Assembly (NCBI GenBank): GCA_025141015.1 | Contig: CP081098.1 | Location: 4,098,501 to 4,162,500 of the forward strand | Source of the DNA: Rhodobacteraceae bacterium M382 | GTDB lineage: Bacteria; Pseudomonadota; Alphaproteobacteria; Rhodobacterales; Rhodobacteraceae | DNA: 64,000 bases | Direction: 5' to 3' | In this document: in pieces, positions 51,181 to 59,436 of the stretch | Position numbering within the stretch: position 1 is the first letter of the stretch | Layout: each line of letters opens with the position of its first letter | Position numbers and translations under genes: made by a program | The notes under the pieces: model-generated | The model's input: the letters and a program-made list of their open reading frames with translations, nothing else | What the model was told of the DNA's origin: nothing | Databases searched by the model: none

Positions 51181-51905
51181 TCACCCGGCCCGGAACGCTG
51201 CTGGGGTTGTGCCGCATTTCCATTTGAAATGCGGTCCAAACCGACTGAAATCCGGGTAGCCCGCGCGCCAGGTAATTTCGGCGACGGTGAGCTTGCTGGT
51301 CTTTAGCAGGACCGTGACCATCTCCAGCCGCGCAGAGATCACATCCTGCAGCGGAGAGACGCCCTTTGCCGCATTGAACGCTTTTAAGAAATGAGGCGCG
51401 CTTATCGCGGCCAGACGTACCATCGCGGTCAGGGACAGGTTCGCGCCTAGATTGTCGTGGATGAAATCCATAACGCGGCGCAGACGCGTATCGTCGGCCC
51501 CCCGGTGCCAATCCGGCGGGGGCTGCATCGACTCATTTTCCAGAATGCCGCCACCCATTGCGGTGCTGATGGTCAGGCAGAGGTTCAGCAGCTGCGGATC
51601 GATGTCGCCGACAACGGGCGCAAAGTCGAACCCTTGGCCAATGCCGAATCAACCCAGATTGCCATTGCTCAAATTGACCATGACAAATTCCAGTTCGTCA
51701 TCCCATCAACAGATCCCGTCGCCACCGGCAGGCAGGATCCCCCCTTGATTTGTCGCCATTAGTTTATCGGCCGCCTGTCGCTGCCAAGGACAAAGCGATG
51801 CGATGGCTGGTCGGTCAGAAAATTCCGACTGACAGTCTGGGAAGTTCAAAGGAACCTCCGCGCGCATGCAAACTGGTCTTGGTTGAAACAACATTGGACA
51901 TGGTC
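51181..51905 (-). pseudogene. Decayed AraC-family regulator
   Basis: The C-terminal double helix-turn-helix survives (LRRVMDFIHDNLGANLSLTAMVRLA ... LTVAEITWRAGYPDFSRFGPHF) in a frame open from about 51640, preceded by LLNLCLTISTAMGGGI. Upstream, pieces of the N-terminal domain occur in changing frames with stops (for example LHARGGSFELPRLSVGIF near 51870-51830), so the gene is broken by frameshifts and stops. The gap 50890-51180 to its right holds no supported gene. Confidence 0.7.
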
Positions 51906-51931
51906 CAGACCCAATCGCAGCCGCCTGAAAC

Positions 51932-52846
51932 TCAAACCTCGCCGCGCCGGAGGCAGGGTGAGCGTGCTTTCAGATGCTCCATGAACAGACGCAGCGGCAT
52001 CATCGTGCGGTATTCACGCGGGAAGTAGATATAGATGCCGGGCGTGGTGCTCAGGTGATCTTCCAGCACGGGGATCAGTTCGCCCGTTGCAATCCGGTTG
52101 GCTACGTAATCGCGAAAAGTGAAAACCAGCCCCAAGTTTTGCTGCGCAAGATCAATCGAAGCAGGAAGCGTATTGGTGATCAGGTTGCCCTGCACATCAA
52201 CGGTGTATTCACCTTCCGGACCGGTGAAGCTCCAGGGCGCAATCCGGCCGGCGGATTGAAACCGATATCGGATGCAGGTGTGATCCAGCAGATCGCGCGG
52301 TGTTGCCGGTGTGCCATGGGTCTCCAGGTATCCCGGACTGGCCACCACGGCCAGCTGCAAGGGTCCGGTCTGCCGCACGGCCACCATATCTTCGGCAATG
52401 CGATCACCCAGACGAAAACCTGCATGCAGTTCTTCCCCCAAGATGTCAGACAGGGCATCGGTCAGGGATAACTCCAGCTCGATCTCTGGGTAAGTCTGGC
52501 AAAAACTTTGCAAAATCGGGCTGACATAGAGGTGATAGACGAACTCTGGCATGACCAGCTTCAGAGTCCCGCGCGCCGCGTGCCCGGTGCTGCGGGCGCT
52601 ATCCACAGCCTCCGACAGCTGATCAAAGGCGGGGCCGGCACCACGGATCAGGGCGCGCCCGGCCTCGGTCAGGCTGACCGACCGCGTGGTGCGGATGAAC
52701 AGCGCCATGCCCAGCTGCGCTTCGAGAGATTTTAGCTGATGACTGACAGTCGAAGGTTTGAGGTCCAGCGCATCAGCTGCCGCGCGCAAACTACCGTGAC
52801 GGGCGATCGCGGTGAAAACTTCAAGATTGGTAAGAGGCAGACGCAT
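51932..52846 (-). CDS. LysR-family transcriptional regulator
   Basis: 304 residues from ATG 52846. LTNLEVFTAIARHGSLRAAADALDLKPSTVSHQLKSLEAQLGMALF is the winged-helix domain; the effector domain follows (GTLKLVMPEFVYHLYVSPILQSF, and a pocket around HAGFRLGDRIAEDMVAV). It is divergent from the SnoaL-SDR-NTF2-reductase operon beginning at 53096, with about 250 bases between, so it is the likely regulator. A longer frame to 52951 has no conserved sequence. Confidence 0.92.
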   Translation of the reverse strand: MRLPLTNLEVFTAIARHGSLRAAADALDLKPSTVSHQLKSLEAQLGMALFIRTTRSVSLTEAGRALIRGAGPAFDQLSEAVDSARSTGHAARGTLKLVMPEFVYHLYVSPILQSFCQTYPEIELELSLTDALSDILGEELHAGFRLGDRIAEDMVAVRQTGPLQLAVVASPGYLETHGTPATPRDLLDHTCIRYRFQSAGRIAPWSFTGPEGEYTVDVQGNLITNTLPASIDLAQQNLGLVFTFRDYVANRIATGELIPVLEDHLSTTPGIYIYFPREYRTMMPLRLFMEHLKARSPCLRRGEV

Positions 52847-53095
52847 GGCAACTCTCGTCAGGTCAGATGGCGAAACGAAACAGCTCAACGGGTTGAAGCA
52901 CCCCCCGCAAGCCTTTTGCGCCGAGGACAGAGTAGCACAATATTCGCCCACATTGTTCGATTTTATACATGAAAGAGGTGGGCAATGAGGGAATTATCAG
53001 CTCCTGCCCCATGGCATAGATGTTCGGTCAACAACGAAACAGCACACCGGATTGGCGCGCAAGCGTACTCCGGCAACGCCAGTACAGGACGCAAC

Positions 53096-53584
53096 ATGAA
53101 ATCGCTGATCGCACCCGTTCTTGCAATGACAATCGCCAGCGGCACCGCATTGGCCGGGACCCCGAATGAAAACACCAAGGTCGTGCAGGCCTTCTTTGCG
53201 GCCTATGGAGCGAACGACCTGGATGGCATCGCTGCCGTTATGGACGAAGATATCCGCTGGCACATCCCGGGTCGGCATCCTTTGTCGGGCACCAAACATG
53301 GGCGGGCGGAGGTGCTGGCCTTTTTTGCCCAGCTAGGTGCGGCGGGGTTCAAGGCAGAGCCGATCTATTTCGGCGCGGATGAAACCCATGTGGTCGACAT
53401 TCACCGCGGCTGGTCCAATGCCGAGGGCAAGCCCAACGTCGATACGATCTGGGCACTGGTCTACCGGATCAAGGATGGCAAAATCGTCGAAGCAACCAAT
53501 CTGAGCGCCGATCAGGATGCGGCCAACACCTTCTTCTGGGCGCAATACGATCTGGCCCCACTGCCCAACAGGCTGGCCGACTGA
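53096..53584 (+). CDS. Exported SnoaL/NTF2-like protein
   Basis: 162 residues. A Sec signal peptide (MKSLIAPVLAMTIASGTALA, cut near residue 20) precedes a SnoaL-like cone fold: VVQAFFAAYGANDLDGIAAVMDEDIRWHIPGRHPLSG ... GRAEVLAFFAQLG. Members bind or isomerise small organic molecules; the pocket ligand is unknown. It is the first gene of a four-gene operon and the only one with an export signal. Confidence 0.8.
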   Translation: MKSLIAPVLAMTIASGTALAGTPNENTKVVQAFFAAYGANDLDGIAAVMDEDIRWHIPGRHPLSGTKHGRAEVLAFFAQLGAAGFKAEPIYFGADETHVVDIHRGWSNAEGKPNVDTIWALVYRIKDGKIVEATNLSADQDAANTFFWAQYDLAPLPNRLAD

Positions 53585-53608
53585 CCCGAAGCTGACGAGG
53601 AGAGGCCC

Positions 53609-54265
53609 ATGAAACGCGCATTTGTAACCGGTGGCAACCGCGGTATCGGTCTGGCCATCGCCAAGGGCCTGATTGACCAGGGCTGCGAGGTGTTGATCGG
53701 ATCGCGAAACCTGCAATCAGGTGAGAAGGCGGCCCAACGGATCGGAGCCTCCGTCATCGCGCTTGACCTGTCCGATCCGCTCTCGATTACGCGCGCGGCA
53801 GAGCAGACCGGCCCGATCGATATTCTGGTGAACAACGCTGGCATTCTAGGGTCCGGCAGTTTGCTGAATGACCCGCAGGACTTTGCCGACAGCCTGGCCA
53901 TCATGGTGCATGGCCCCTACCTGCTGATGCATCACCTGACCTCGCATATGATGGCAAACGACTATGGTCGGGTAGTGAATGTCTCTTCGGGTTGGGGCGC
54001 GTTTTCGGACGGTGTGGCCGGGCCTGCAGGCTACGGCGTGGCAAAGGCAGGACTGAATGCGTTGACCGTGGCCGCCGCCCGCACCTTGCCCCGTTCGGTC
54101 AAGGTCAACGCCATGTGCCCCGGCTGGGTGCGCACCCGTATGGGCGGCCAAGGTGCCGACCGCGCCCCTCAAGAAGGCGCAGACACAGCAATCTGGCTGG
54201 CCACGCTGCCCGACACCGGCCCCACCGGCGGCTTCTTTCGCGACCGCAAACCCATCGCCTGGTAA
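53609..54265 (+). CDS. Short-chain dehydrogenase/reductase
   Basis: 218 residues: FVTGGNRGIGLAIAKGL (NADP site), IDILVNNAGILG, VVNVSSGWGAF (catalytic Ser) and GYGVAKAGLNAL (Tyr-x3-Lys). The form resembles carbonyl reductases of the SDR family, which reduce carbonyls of quinones or aldehydes. It lies 24 bases after the SnoaL-like gene and five bases before the next NTF2-like gene. Confidence 0.92.
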   Translation: MKRAFVTGGNRGIGLAIAKGLIDQGCEVLIGSRNLQSGEKAAQRIGASVIALDLSDPLSITRAAEQTGPIDILVNNAGILGSGSLLNDPQDFADSLAIMVHGPYLLMHHLTSHMMANDYGRVVNVSSGWGAFSDGVAGPAGYGVAKAGLNALTVAAARTLPRSVKVNAMCPGWVRTRMGGQGADRAPQEGADTAIWLATLPDTGPTGGFFRDRKPIAW

Positions 54266-54270
54266 ACCCC

Positions 54271-54669
54271 ATGACACACACAGATCACACCATAGTCCGC
54301 GCCTTTATCGCTGACTGGTTCGCCCGCTTTGACCGGCTGGAGCCCGTCGACGCCTTTCTGTCCGATCTTCACCCGCAGGTGGGCTGGGACATGATCGATA
54401 TAGACCGCACCCTGTCCGGTCATGACCGCGTGCGGTCCTGGTATCAGGGCGTGCTGAACACCTTCCAGGCCCCAACAGAGCATCACGTCAGCGACATCGA
54501 AATTGGTGAGGGGAAGGTGTCCTTTACCGTGCTCTTTCGGGCCAACACCTTCGACGGAACCACAGTCGAGGCAAATGTTCGCGAACATTGGCGTTTTGAC
54601 ACCCGGCCGGACGGCCGCCCGCTCATCACCACTTACACCGCCGAACTTTTGGAAAAGGCAACCGAATGA
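54271..54669 (+). CDS. NTF2/SnoaL-like protein (cytoplasmic)
   Basis: 132 residues: IVRAFIADWFARFDRLEPVDAFLSDLHPQVGWDM, then WYQGVLNTFQAPTEHHVSDIEIG and VREHWRF, a typical NTF2-like fold without a signal peptide. It may be a small isomerase or binding protein acting on the same compound as the neighbouring SDR. Its stop overlaps the next start by four bases (ATGA). Confidence 0.78.
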   Translation: MTHTDHTIVRAFIADWFARFDRLEPVDAFLSDLHPQVGWDMIDIDRTLSGHDRVRSWYQGVLNTFQAPTEHHVSDIEIGEGKVSFTVLFRANTFDGTTVEANVREHWRFDTRPDGRPLITTYTAELLEKATE

Positions 54670-55268
54670 AAACCCTTGTGCTGACCGCCCACCCGGAACT
54701 GGGCAAATCCCGTATCAACCGCGCCTGGTTTGAGGTGCTATCCAGGGCTGACACTGTGACCACCCGCGATCTCACCGCAATTGGCGGCACCGGGATGCAC
54801 TTTGACCTGGAAAAGGAACAGGCGCTGCTTTTGGCGCATGACCGGATCGTGTTCCAGTTCCCGTTTTACTGGTATTCTGCGCCTCCTGTGATGAAGGCCT
54901 GGATGGATCAGACGCTGAGCTATGGTTTTGCCTATGGACCGGGTGGCGACAAACTGAAGGGACGCGAGTTCCTGGTCCTGGTGTCGACCGGTGGCCCTGC
55001 AGACAGCTATCACGCGGGCGGCTATAACAATTTCTCGATGGATGAACTGTTGAAGCCGTTCCAGCAGACCGCGCTGCTGACCGGGATGACCTACCTGCGC
55101 CCCTTTGTGGCGCATGGTATGGCCGTGGCAACCATCGAGCAGATCGAAGCCAGCGTGCCAGAGATGCTGGCTCATCTCACCGATCCGGAACTGGACCCCA
55201 AGGTGAAGCAGGCCCTCCTCCTTAAGGCGCTGGCGGAGGATCCGGCGAAAGCAGCGGCTGTGAGCTGA
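54666..55268 (+). CDS. Flavodoxin-fold NAD(P)H oxidoreductase (KefF/MdaB-like)
   Basis: 200 residues: LVLTAHPELGKSRINRAW (FMN phosphate site), IVFQFPFYWYSAPPVMKAWMDQTL and LVLVSTGGPADSY, which match the NAD(P)H:quinone oxidoreductase flavodoxin fold. It reduces quinones or similar electron acceptors by two electrons. Last gene of the LysR-linked operon; the preceding gene overlaps it by four bases. Confidence 0.9.
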   Translation: MKTLVLTAHPELGKSRINRAWFEVLSRADTVTTRDLTAIGGTGMHFDLEKEQALLLAHDRIVFQFPFYWYSAPPVMKAWMDQTLSYGFAYGPGGDKLKGREFLVLVSTGGPADSYHAGGYNNFSMDELLKPFQQTALLTGMTYLRPFVAHGMAVATIEQIEASVPEMLAHLTDPELDPKVKQALLLKALAEDPAKAAAVS

Positions 55269-55479
55269 GGATGCCCGCAAAGGTCGTGCAAAGCAATGTC
55301 ACGAGAGGGGCAATAAGGACTCTCGGTTCGCCAAATTTGGCAACCAGTCTTTTGAAAAACCGCTTCGCAGCCTTAGCATTTCGGCGTGTTTGCGCAAGTA
55401 TATCGAAAGCCCTTCTGCCGCCGCATTTGGGTTGGAACGTTCATCAGTTTCCCATGCCCAGATCAGATGCGATCAACAA

Positions 55480-55581
55480 TTTGGCAATACCTCAGGCGAA
55501 AGCCGGTGTCCGAGCGCTTTTGTCAACGCAAGGCCAACGCCATGGTTGGTGCCGGTGACGAGGGCGGTTCTGCTTATCAAT
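55480..55581 (-). pseudogene. N-terminal relic of an SDR gene
   Basis: On the minus strand, directly downstream of the quinone oxidoreductase gene, a frame reads TALVTGTNHGVGLALTKALG, the NAD(P)-binding start of a short-chain dehydrogenase, then breaks off within about 35 codons. The rest of 55269-55587 holds no supported gene. Confidence 0.6.
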
Positions 55582-55587
55582 ACCTAC

Positions 55588-56583
55588 CTAGTCGATTGTC
55601 AAAACCAGCTTGCCCGTTGTCTCTCCGGCCTCTAGACGGCGATGGGCTTCAGCCGCTTCGCTCAAAGAGAGTGTCGTGACGTGCGGGTGCAGAACGCCTT
55701 GGTCGAGCAGATTGAAGACACGCACCAAATCAGAGTTGAACGCGTCGGGGCGACTGCCGAAGTAGGTGTAAATGTCGCTTACCCGTATTGCGACGGACTT
55801 CTGGAAATGCTTGACCAAATCTTCACCGAATGTGCCCGCTGGCGGGCCAGCCAGGAAGCCAAAGATCACCGTGGTGCCGAGCGGTGCGAGCGCGTCAAGG
55901 TCTGACTTGAGGGTGTCCCCGGAGATCGGGTTCAAGGTCAGATCAACCCCCCGCCCCTCTGTGATCTCCATGATCCGGGCGGTAAGGTTTTCCTTGCGGT
56001 AGTCGATCACATAATCTGCGCCCTGGTCTAGTGCATAGCCCAGCTTGTCCGTGCTGGCAGAGGCAATGATCGTCATGCCCAGATGCTTGGCGATATGCTG
56101 GATCATGGTGCCGACACCGCCAGCTGCAGCATGAACCAAGACGGATTTTCCGGCTGCCGCACCGCCTAGGTTAACCAGCATATGATATGCGGTCATTGCG
56201 TTCACAGGTACTGACGCCGCGAGGCTGAAATCGATGCCATCAGCGATCTTGGCTACATAGGGTGCTGAGATCACCGAATGCGTGCCATAGCCACCGGCAC
56301 CAATCGGACCCATCCAGGCCACACGGTCGCCAATAGCAAACCCCTCTACACCTTCGCCGAGCACCTCTATCACTCCAGCTCCTTCAACGCCCGGTACATA
56401 CGGTAGTTCGGGCATCATGCCTTCTGGCATCTCACCGCGCCGAATGATCGTGTCGATAAAATTGACGGCTGCGGCATGGTTGCGAATGAGGATTTGTCCT
56501 GAACCCGGCGCGGGCACAGTTCGATTTTTGCGTTCCAGAAACTCTGGACCACCCGTTTGCGTGATTTCGACGGTATATGACAT
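55588..56583 (-). CDS. NADPH:quinone oxidoreductase (zeta-crystallin-like MDR)
   Basis: 331 residues. The N-terminal domain (GSGQILIRNHAAAVNFIDTIIRRGEMP) lacks the zinc ligands of classic alcohol dehydrogenases. NADPH-binding AAAGGVGTMIQHIAKHLGMTIIAS, then DYVIDYRKENLTARIMEITEGRGVDLTLNPISGDTLKSDLDALAP, fit the QOR group. It reduces quinones or enones. A LysR gene is divergent with a 92-base gap. Confidence 0.92.
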   Translation of the reverse strand: MSYTVEITQTGGPEFLERKNRTVPAPGSGQILIRNHAAAVNFIDTIIRRGEMPEGMMPELPYVPGVEGAGVIEVLGEGVEGFAIGDRVAWMGPIGAGGYGTHSVISAPYVAKIADGIDFSLAASVPVNAMTAYHMLVNLGGAAAGKSVLVHAAAGGVGTMIQHIAKHLGMTIIASASTDKLGYALDQGADYVIDYRKENLTARIMEITEGRGVDLTLNPISGDTLKSDLDALAPLGTTVIFGFLAGPPAGTFGEDLVKHFQKSVAIRVSDIYTYFGSRPDAFNSDLVRVFNLLDQGVLHPHVTTLSLSEAAEAHRRLEAGETTGKLVLTID

Positions 56584-56675
56584 TTGAGACCTCTTTTGCG
56601 TTGTCCAGAAGGTAGCAAACTAGGGTATTCGCGATAATAGTTGAATTTAGGAAGTATAATCTCGAAAATAAGATA

Positions 56676-57512
56676 ATGATATACAACGACCTCGCCTTGT
56701 TCACGTCAGTCGCCCGGCATTTGAGCTTTTCCGAGGCCGCCAATGCGCTCGGCATACCGCTTAGCCGGGTTAGCCGTCGAATTGCCGAATTGGAGGACCA
56801 TTTGGGCGCAAAACTCTTTGAACGTACCACCCGGACAGTCCGGTTGACGGAAGAGGGGCGCAGACTGCTCGATCGCTGCCAGGAACCCTTCGAAGCCCTT
56901 CAGGATGTCGCAGGGTTCTCCGATGATGGTAAGCGTCATATGATCAGAATAACGGCTCCCCCCTTGGCCGCCCGCACCAGCATCGGGCCACGCCTTCTGG
57001 AGTTTGCCAAGCAGAACCCTGATGTGATGCTTGATTTGACAACGACCAACACAATGCTGGATTTCTTTCGCGATAACATTGATTTGGCGTTCCGGCTTGG
57101 TCCGCTTAATGACTCATCCTTGATCGCCAAACGACTTTGGTCCGTACCCTATTGCTTCGTTGCGGGAATTGGCTTCTTGGACCGCAATGGTTTGTGTAGC
57201 TCAGTGGACCTGCATCAGCTTCTTGAGTTACCTGCAATCACATCTGGCCAGCCATGGGTCCTAGCCGGCGGTGAAACGATTCAACCCAAGAAAGTAAGTC
57301 ACAGCCTGGATGATCTGGAAGTCGTCGCAGATGCGGTGCGTAAAAACCTCGGAGTAGCCATGTTGCCCAGAGACTTGGCCAGCGAAGGATTACGCACCTT
57401 AACGGTGAAAAACGCCGCTCCGATGTCCCGCGACATGTATGCTGTTTATCCAAGCCGTCGTCTGCTTCCCGTTCGAATAAGAAAGCTAATCGAGTTTTTG
57501 GGGCCTGCGTAA
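56676..57512 (+). CDS. LysR-family transcriptional regulator
   Basis: 278 residues: IYNDLALFTSVARHLSFSEAANALGIPLSRVSRRIAELEDHLGAKLFERTTRTVRLTEEG is a complete LysR winged helix, followed by the effector domain (RITAPPLAARTSIGPRLLEFA). It is divergent from the quinone oxidoreductase gene and probably controls it; the gap holds TATTCGCGATA at 56620-56630, which could be part of a site but is only suggestive. Confidence 0.9.
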   Translation: MIYNDLALFTSVARHLSFSEAANALGIPLSRVSRRIAELEDHLGAKLFERTTRTVRLTEEGRRLLDRCQEPFEALQDVAGFSDDGKRHMIRITAPPLAARTSIGPRLLEFAKQNPDVMLDLTTTNTMLDFFRDNIDLAFRLGPLNDSSLIAKRLWSVPYCFVAGIGFLDRNGLCSSVDLHQLLELPAITSGQPWVLAGGETIQPKKVSHSLDDLEVVADAVRKNLGVAMLPRDLASEGLRTLTVKNAAPMSRDMYAVYPSRRLLPVRIRKLIEFLGPA

Positions 57513-57853
57513 GGCCCGAGACTATACCGAAGTAACAACTACCGCGCATCGCGGTCATTGGTGTTCACTGTAGCATCGGCCAAAGTGGGCTCGCTGCAGC
57601 CTTGCGGCAGCGCTGATGTGATCGCGGAACGTCTCGGCAGTGACAGATCTACAATTTTTCTGCGAACTCCGCCGCAATCATTTTCAGGACGTCAAAAGGA
57701 TCGCAAATTGATCCGGTAATGTACTCAAGGCCAAGCGTCACTTCTGCTGTCAGGCTTTGTTCGATTCTAGCTGCCTTCCGGAAAGATGCTCAATTGAGAG
57801 ATTGAATCTCCTTTGCCCCCGCTAACCATAACGGGATAACAGACAATTTGGGC
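57513..57853. other. Intergenic region with a possible coding relic
   Basis: No intact gene. On the minus strand 57649-57792 is open without a start and reads ARIEQSLTAEVTLGLEYITGS...AEFAEKL before a TAG, which is protein-like and could be the tail of a lost gene. Confidence 0.35.
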
Positions 57854-59329
57854 TTAGCCCAAGGGCTGCGGATCACCTGCAAAGGGGTCGTTTACTGCTG
57901 GCCAGAATGGAATTTTTCTTTTTGTCAGGGGAATATTGTGGAAATTCGGCTGTGTGCCACCTGGTGTTGCAACTTGCAGCACAAGATCTGAGATTTGACT
58001 GAATGGACCATAGAAATGAAACAGCGATTTGACTGCTACGACCGTTTTCTCCGCTAAGCGGATGCCCATTTTTTCGAATGCCTCGGGGTGGTAAACCTGC
58101 ACACGCAAATCGTTTACCAGCAGGTCAATACCCTCTGGCAATTGCAGCCAAACGACTGTTCCCATCGGTTCAAGACCTGCTCCCAGATGTTGACCCAATC
58201 CTGATTGAATGTTGATTATCTTTGCAACGACATCAATCGGATCGCCGGACATTGGACCGGTCTTGCCCCCTAACCGAAGTTTGAGAGTGCATCCGACACC
58301 TGCGTCCTGGCAGATACGAACCACGCCGGGATCCCAAAATAGCCCGCTGGCGAAATTGGTCATCTTCTGAGCCAGCATTTCTTTTAGCAAAACGGCGGAA
58401 TCACCGGGAGCACCCCCCCCCGAATTGTCACCCATATCTGCCAGAACACACAGTTCACCGGTGTGCTCTTTGGCCCGCGACAACGCAGCCGCAACCGAAA
58501 GATAAGGAGTAACCACCTGCTCGCGCAGATCAAAAAACAAACGGCCCAATCGTTCTGCTTCTGATGTCGCCAAAGCCTGATCGCCATCGGCGACAACCAG
58601 CATACGCGCACCGACATCGGCCACATCGGCCCAGGGAAACCCATGACTAAGCGACGCCGAAAGAATGCCGAGCTGTTGTTCGCAGGCGTGCAGTTGCGAG
58701 ACAAATTTCTGCATCTCATTGGTTTTGGTCAGGTAGAGATTCACCATACGCGTGTCAAAATAGGCCATCTTGGGCCGGATCTCTCCTAGATGCGTCCGAA
58801 ACGCCAGATCGAACAATTCATCTGCCCGAGCTGTCGCGTCATCATGGGGGTATTCCTTGAACATCAGAATAATATCTGCCTCTTGCAGCATCTGATCGGT
58901 GAGGTGGCAATGAAGATCTAAAGAGACGCCAATCGTGGCCTTCGGGCATTGCGCTCGGACGCGGGCCAAAATATCGCCTTCGCAGTCTTCCAAGTGTTCG
59001 GCAACCATTGCACCATGCAACTGTAGAAGGATGACATCGGCACCGCCACAGGCCCGCAGGTCGGACAAGATCTCGCCAATCAGCGCTTCATAGCAGGTTT
59101 CCACGGTCCGCCCGGCTGGCTCAGCGATTGCTGAGAGGCTTTCAACAACGGTCCACCCCAAGGCTTCTGCCTTTCTCCGCCAAAGGTGCAGCGCCTCGGT
59201 CATCAGATTTGGCGGCTCTTGTGTGGCTGTTCCGTGACGCAGGTAATAGTCCCGATACCCTGACATGCCGGTCGGCATCGAACAGAATGTATTGGTTTCC
59301 GTTGAAAGCGTTGCAATGAAAAGCCGCAT
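57854..59329 (-). CDS. M81-family metallopeptidase (MlrC-like)
   Basis: 491 residues from ATG 59329. LFIATLSTETNTFCSMPTG is the family opening; LLQLHGAMVAEHLEDCEGDIL and VSLDLHCHLTDQML and FKEYPHDDATARADELF hold the zinc ligands (Asp and His). A late ADMGDNSGGGAPGDSAVLLKEML is also conserved. M81 proteins open or hydrolyse cyclic or unusual peptides (MlrC acts in microcystin breakdown), and many sit beside peptide ABC transporters. Here a peptide-binding protein gene lies just upstream, 107 bases away on the same strand. Confidence 0.9.
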   Translation of the reverse strand: MRLFIATLSTETNTFCSMPTGMSGYRDYYLRHGTATQEPPNLMTEALHLWRRKAEALGWTVVESLSAIAEPAGRTVETCYEALIGEILSDLRACGGADVILLQLHGAMVAEHLEDCEGDILARVRAQCPKATIGVSLDLHCHLTDQMLQEADIILMFKEYPHDDATARADELFDLAFRTHLGEIRPKMAYFDTRMVNLYLTKTNEMQKFVSQLHACEQQLGILSASLSHGFPWADVADVGARMLVVADGDQALATSEAERLGRLFFDLREQVVTPYLSVAAALSRAKEHTGELCVLADMGDNSGGGAPGDSAVLLKEMLAQKMTNFASGLFWDPGVVRICQDAGVGCTLKLRLGGKTGPMSGDPIDVVAKIINIQSGLGQHLGAGLEPMGTVVWLQLPEGIDLLVNDLRVQVYHPEAFEKMGIRLAEKTVVAVKSLFHFYGPFSQISDLVLQVATPGGTQPNFHNIPLTKRKIPFWPAVNDPFAGDPQPLG

Positions 59330-59436
59330 CGGCAGGTCTTTCTGAAACAATGTAATCATGGCTGCAATAGCCGCTCGGCCGTGAACAACGCGCGCCCAGT
59401 TTTGACCAGACGCGCGTGCCGTCGTGATAAGTCAGC

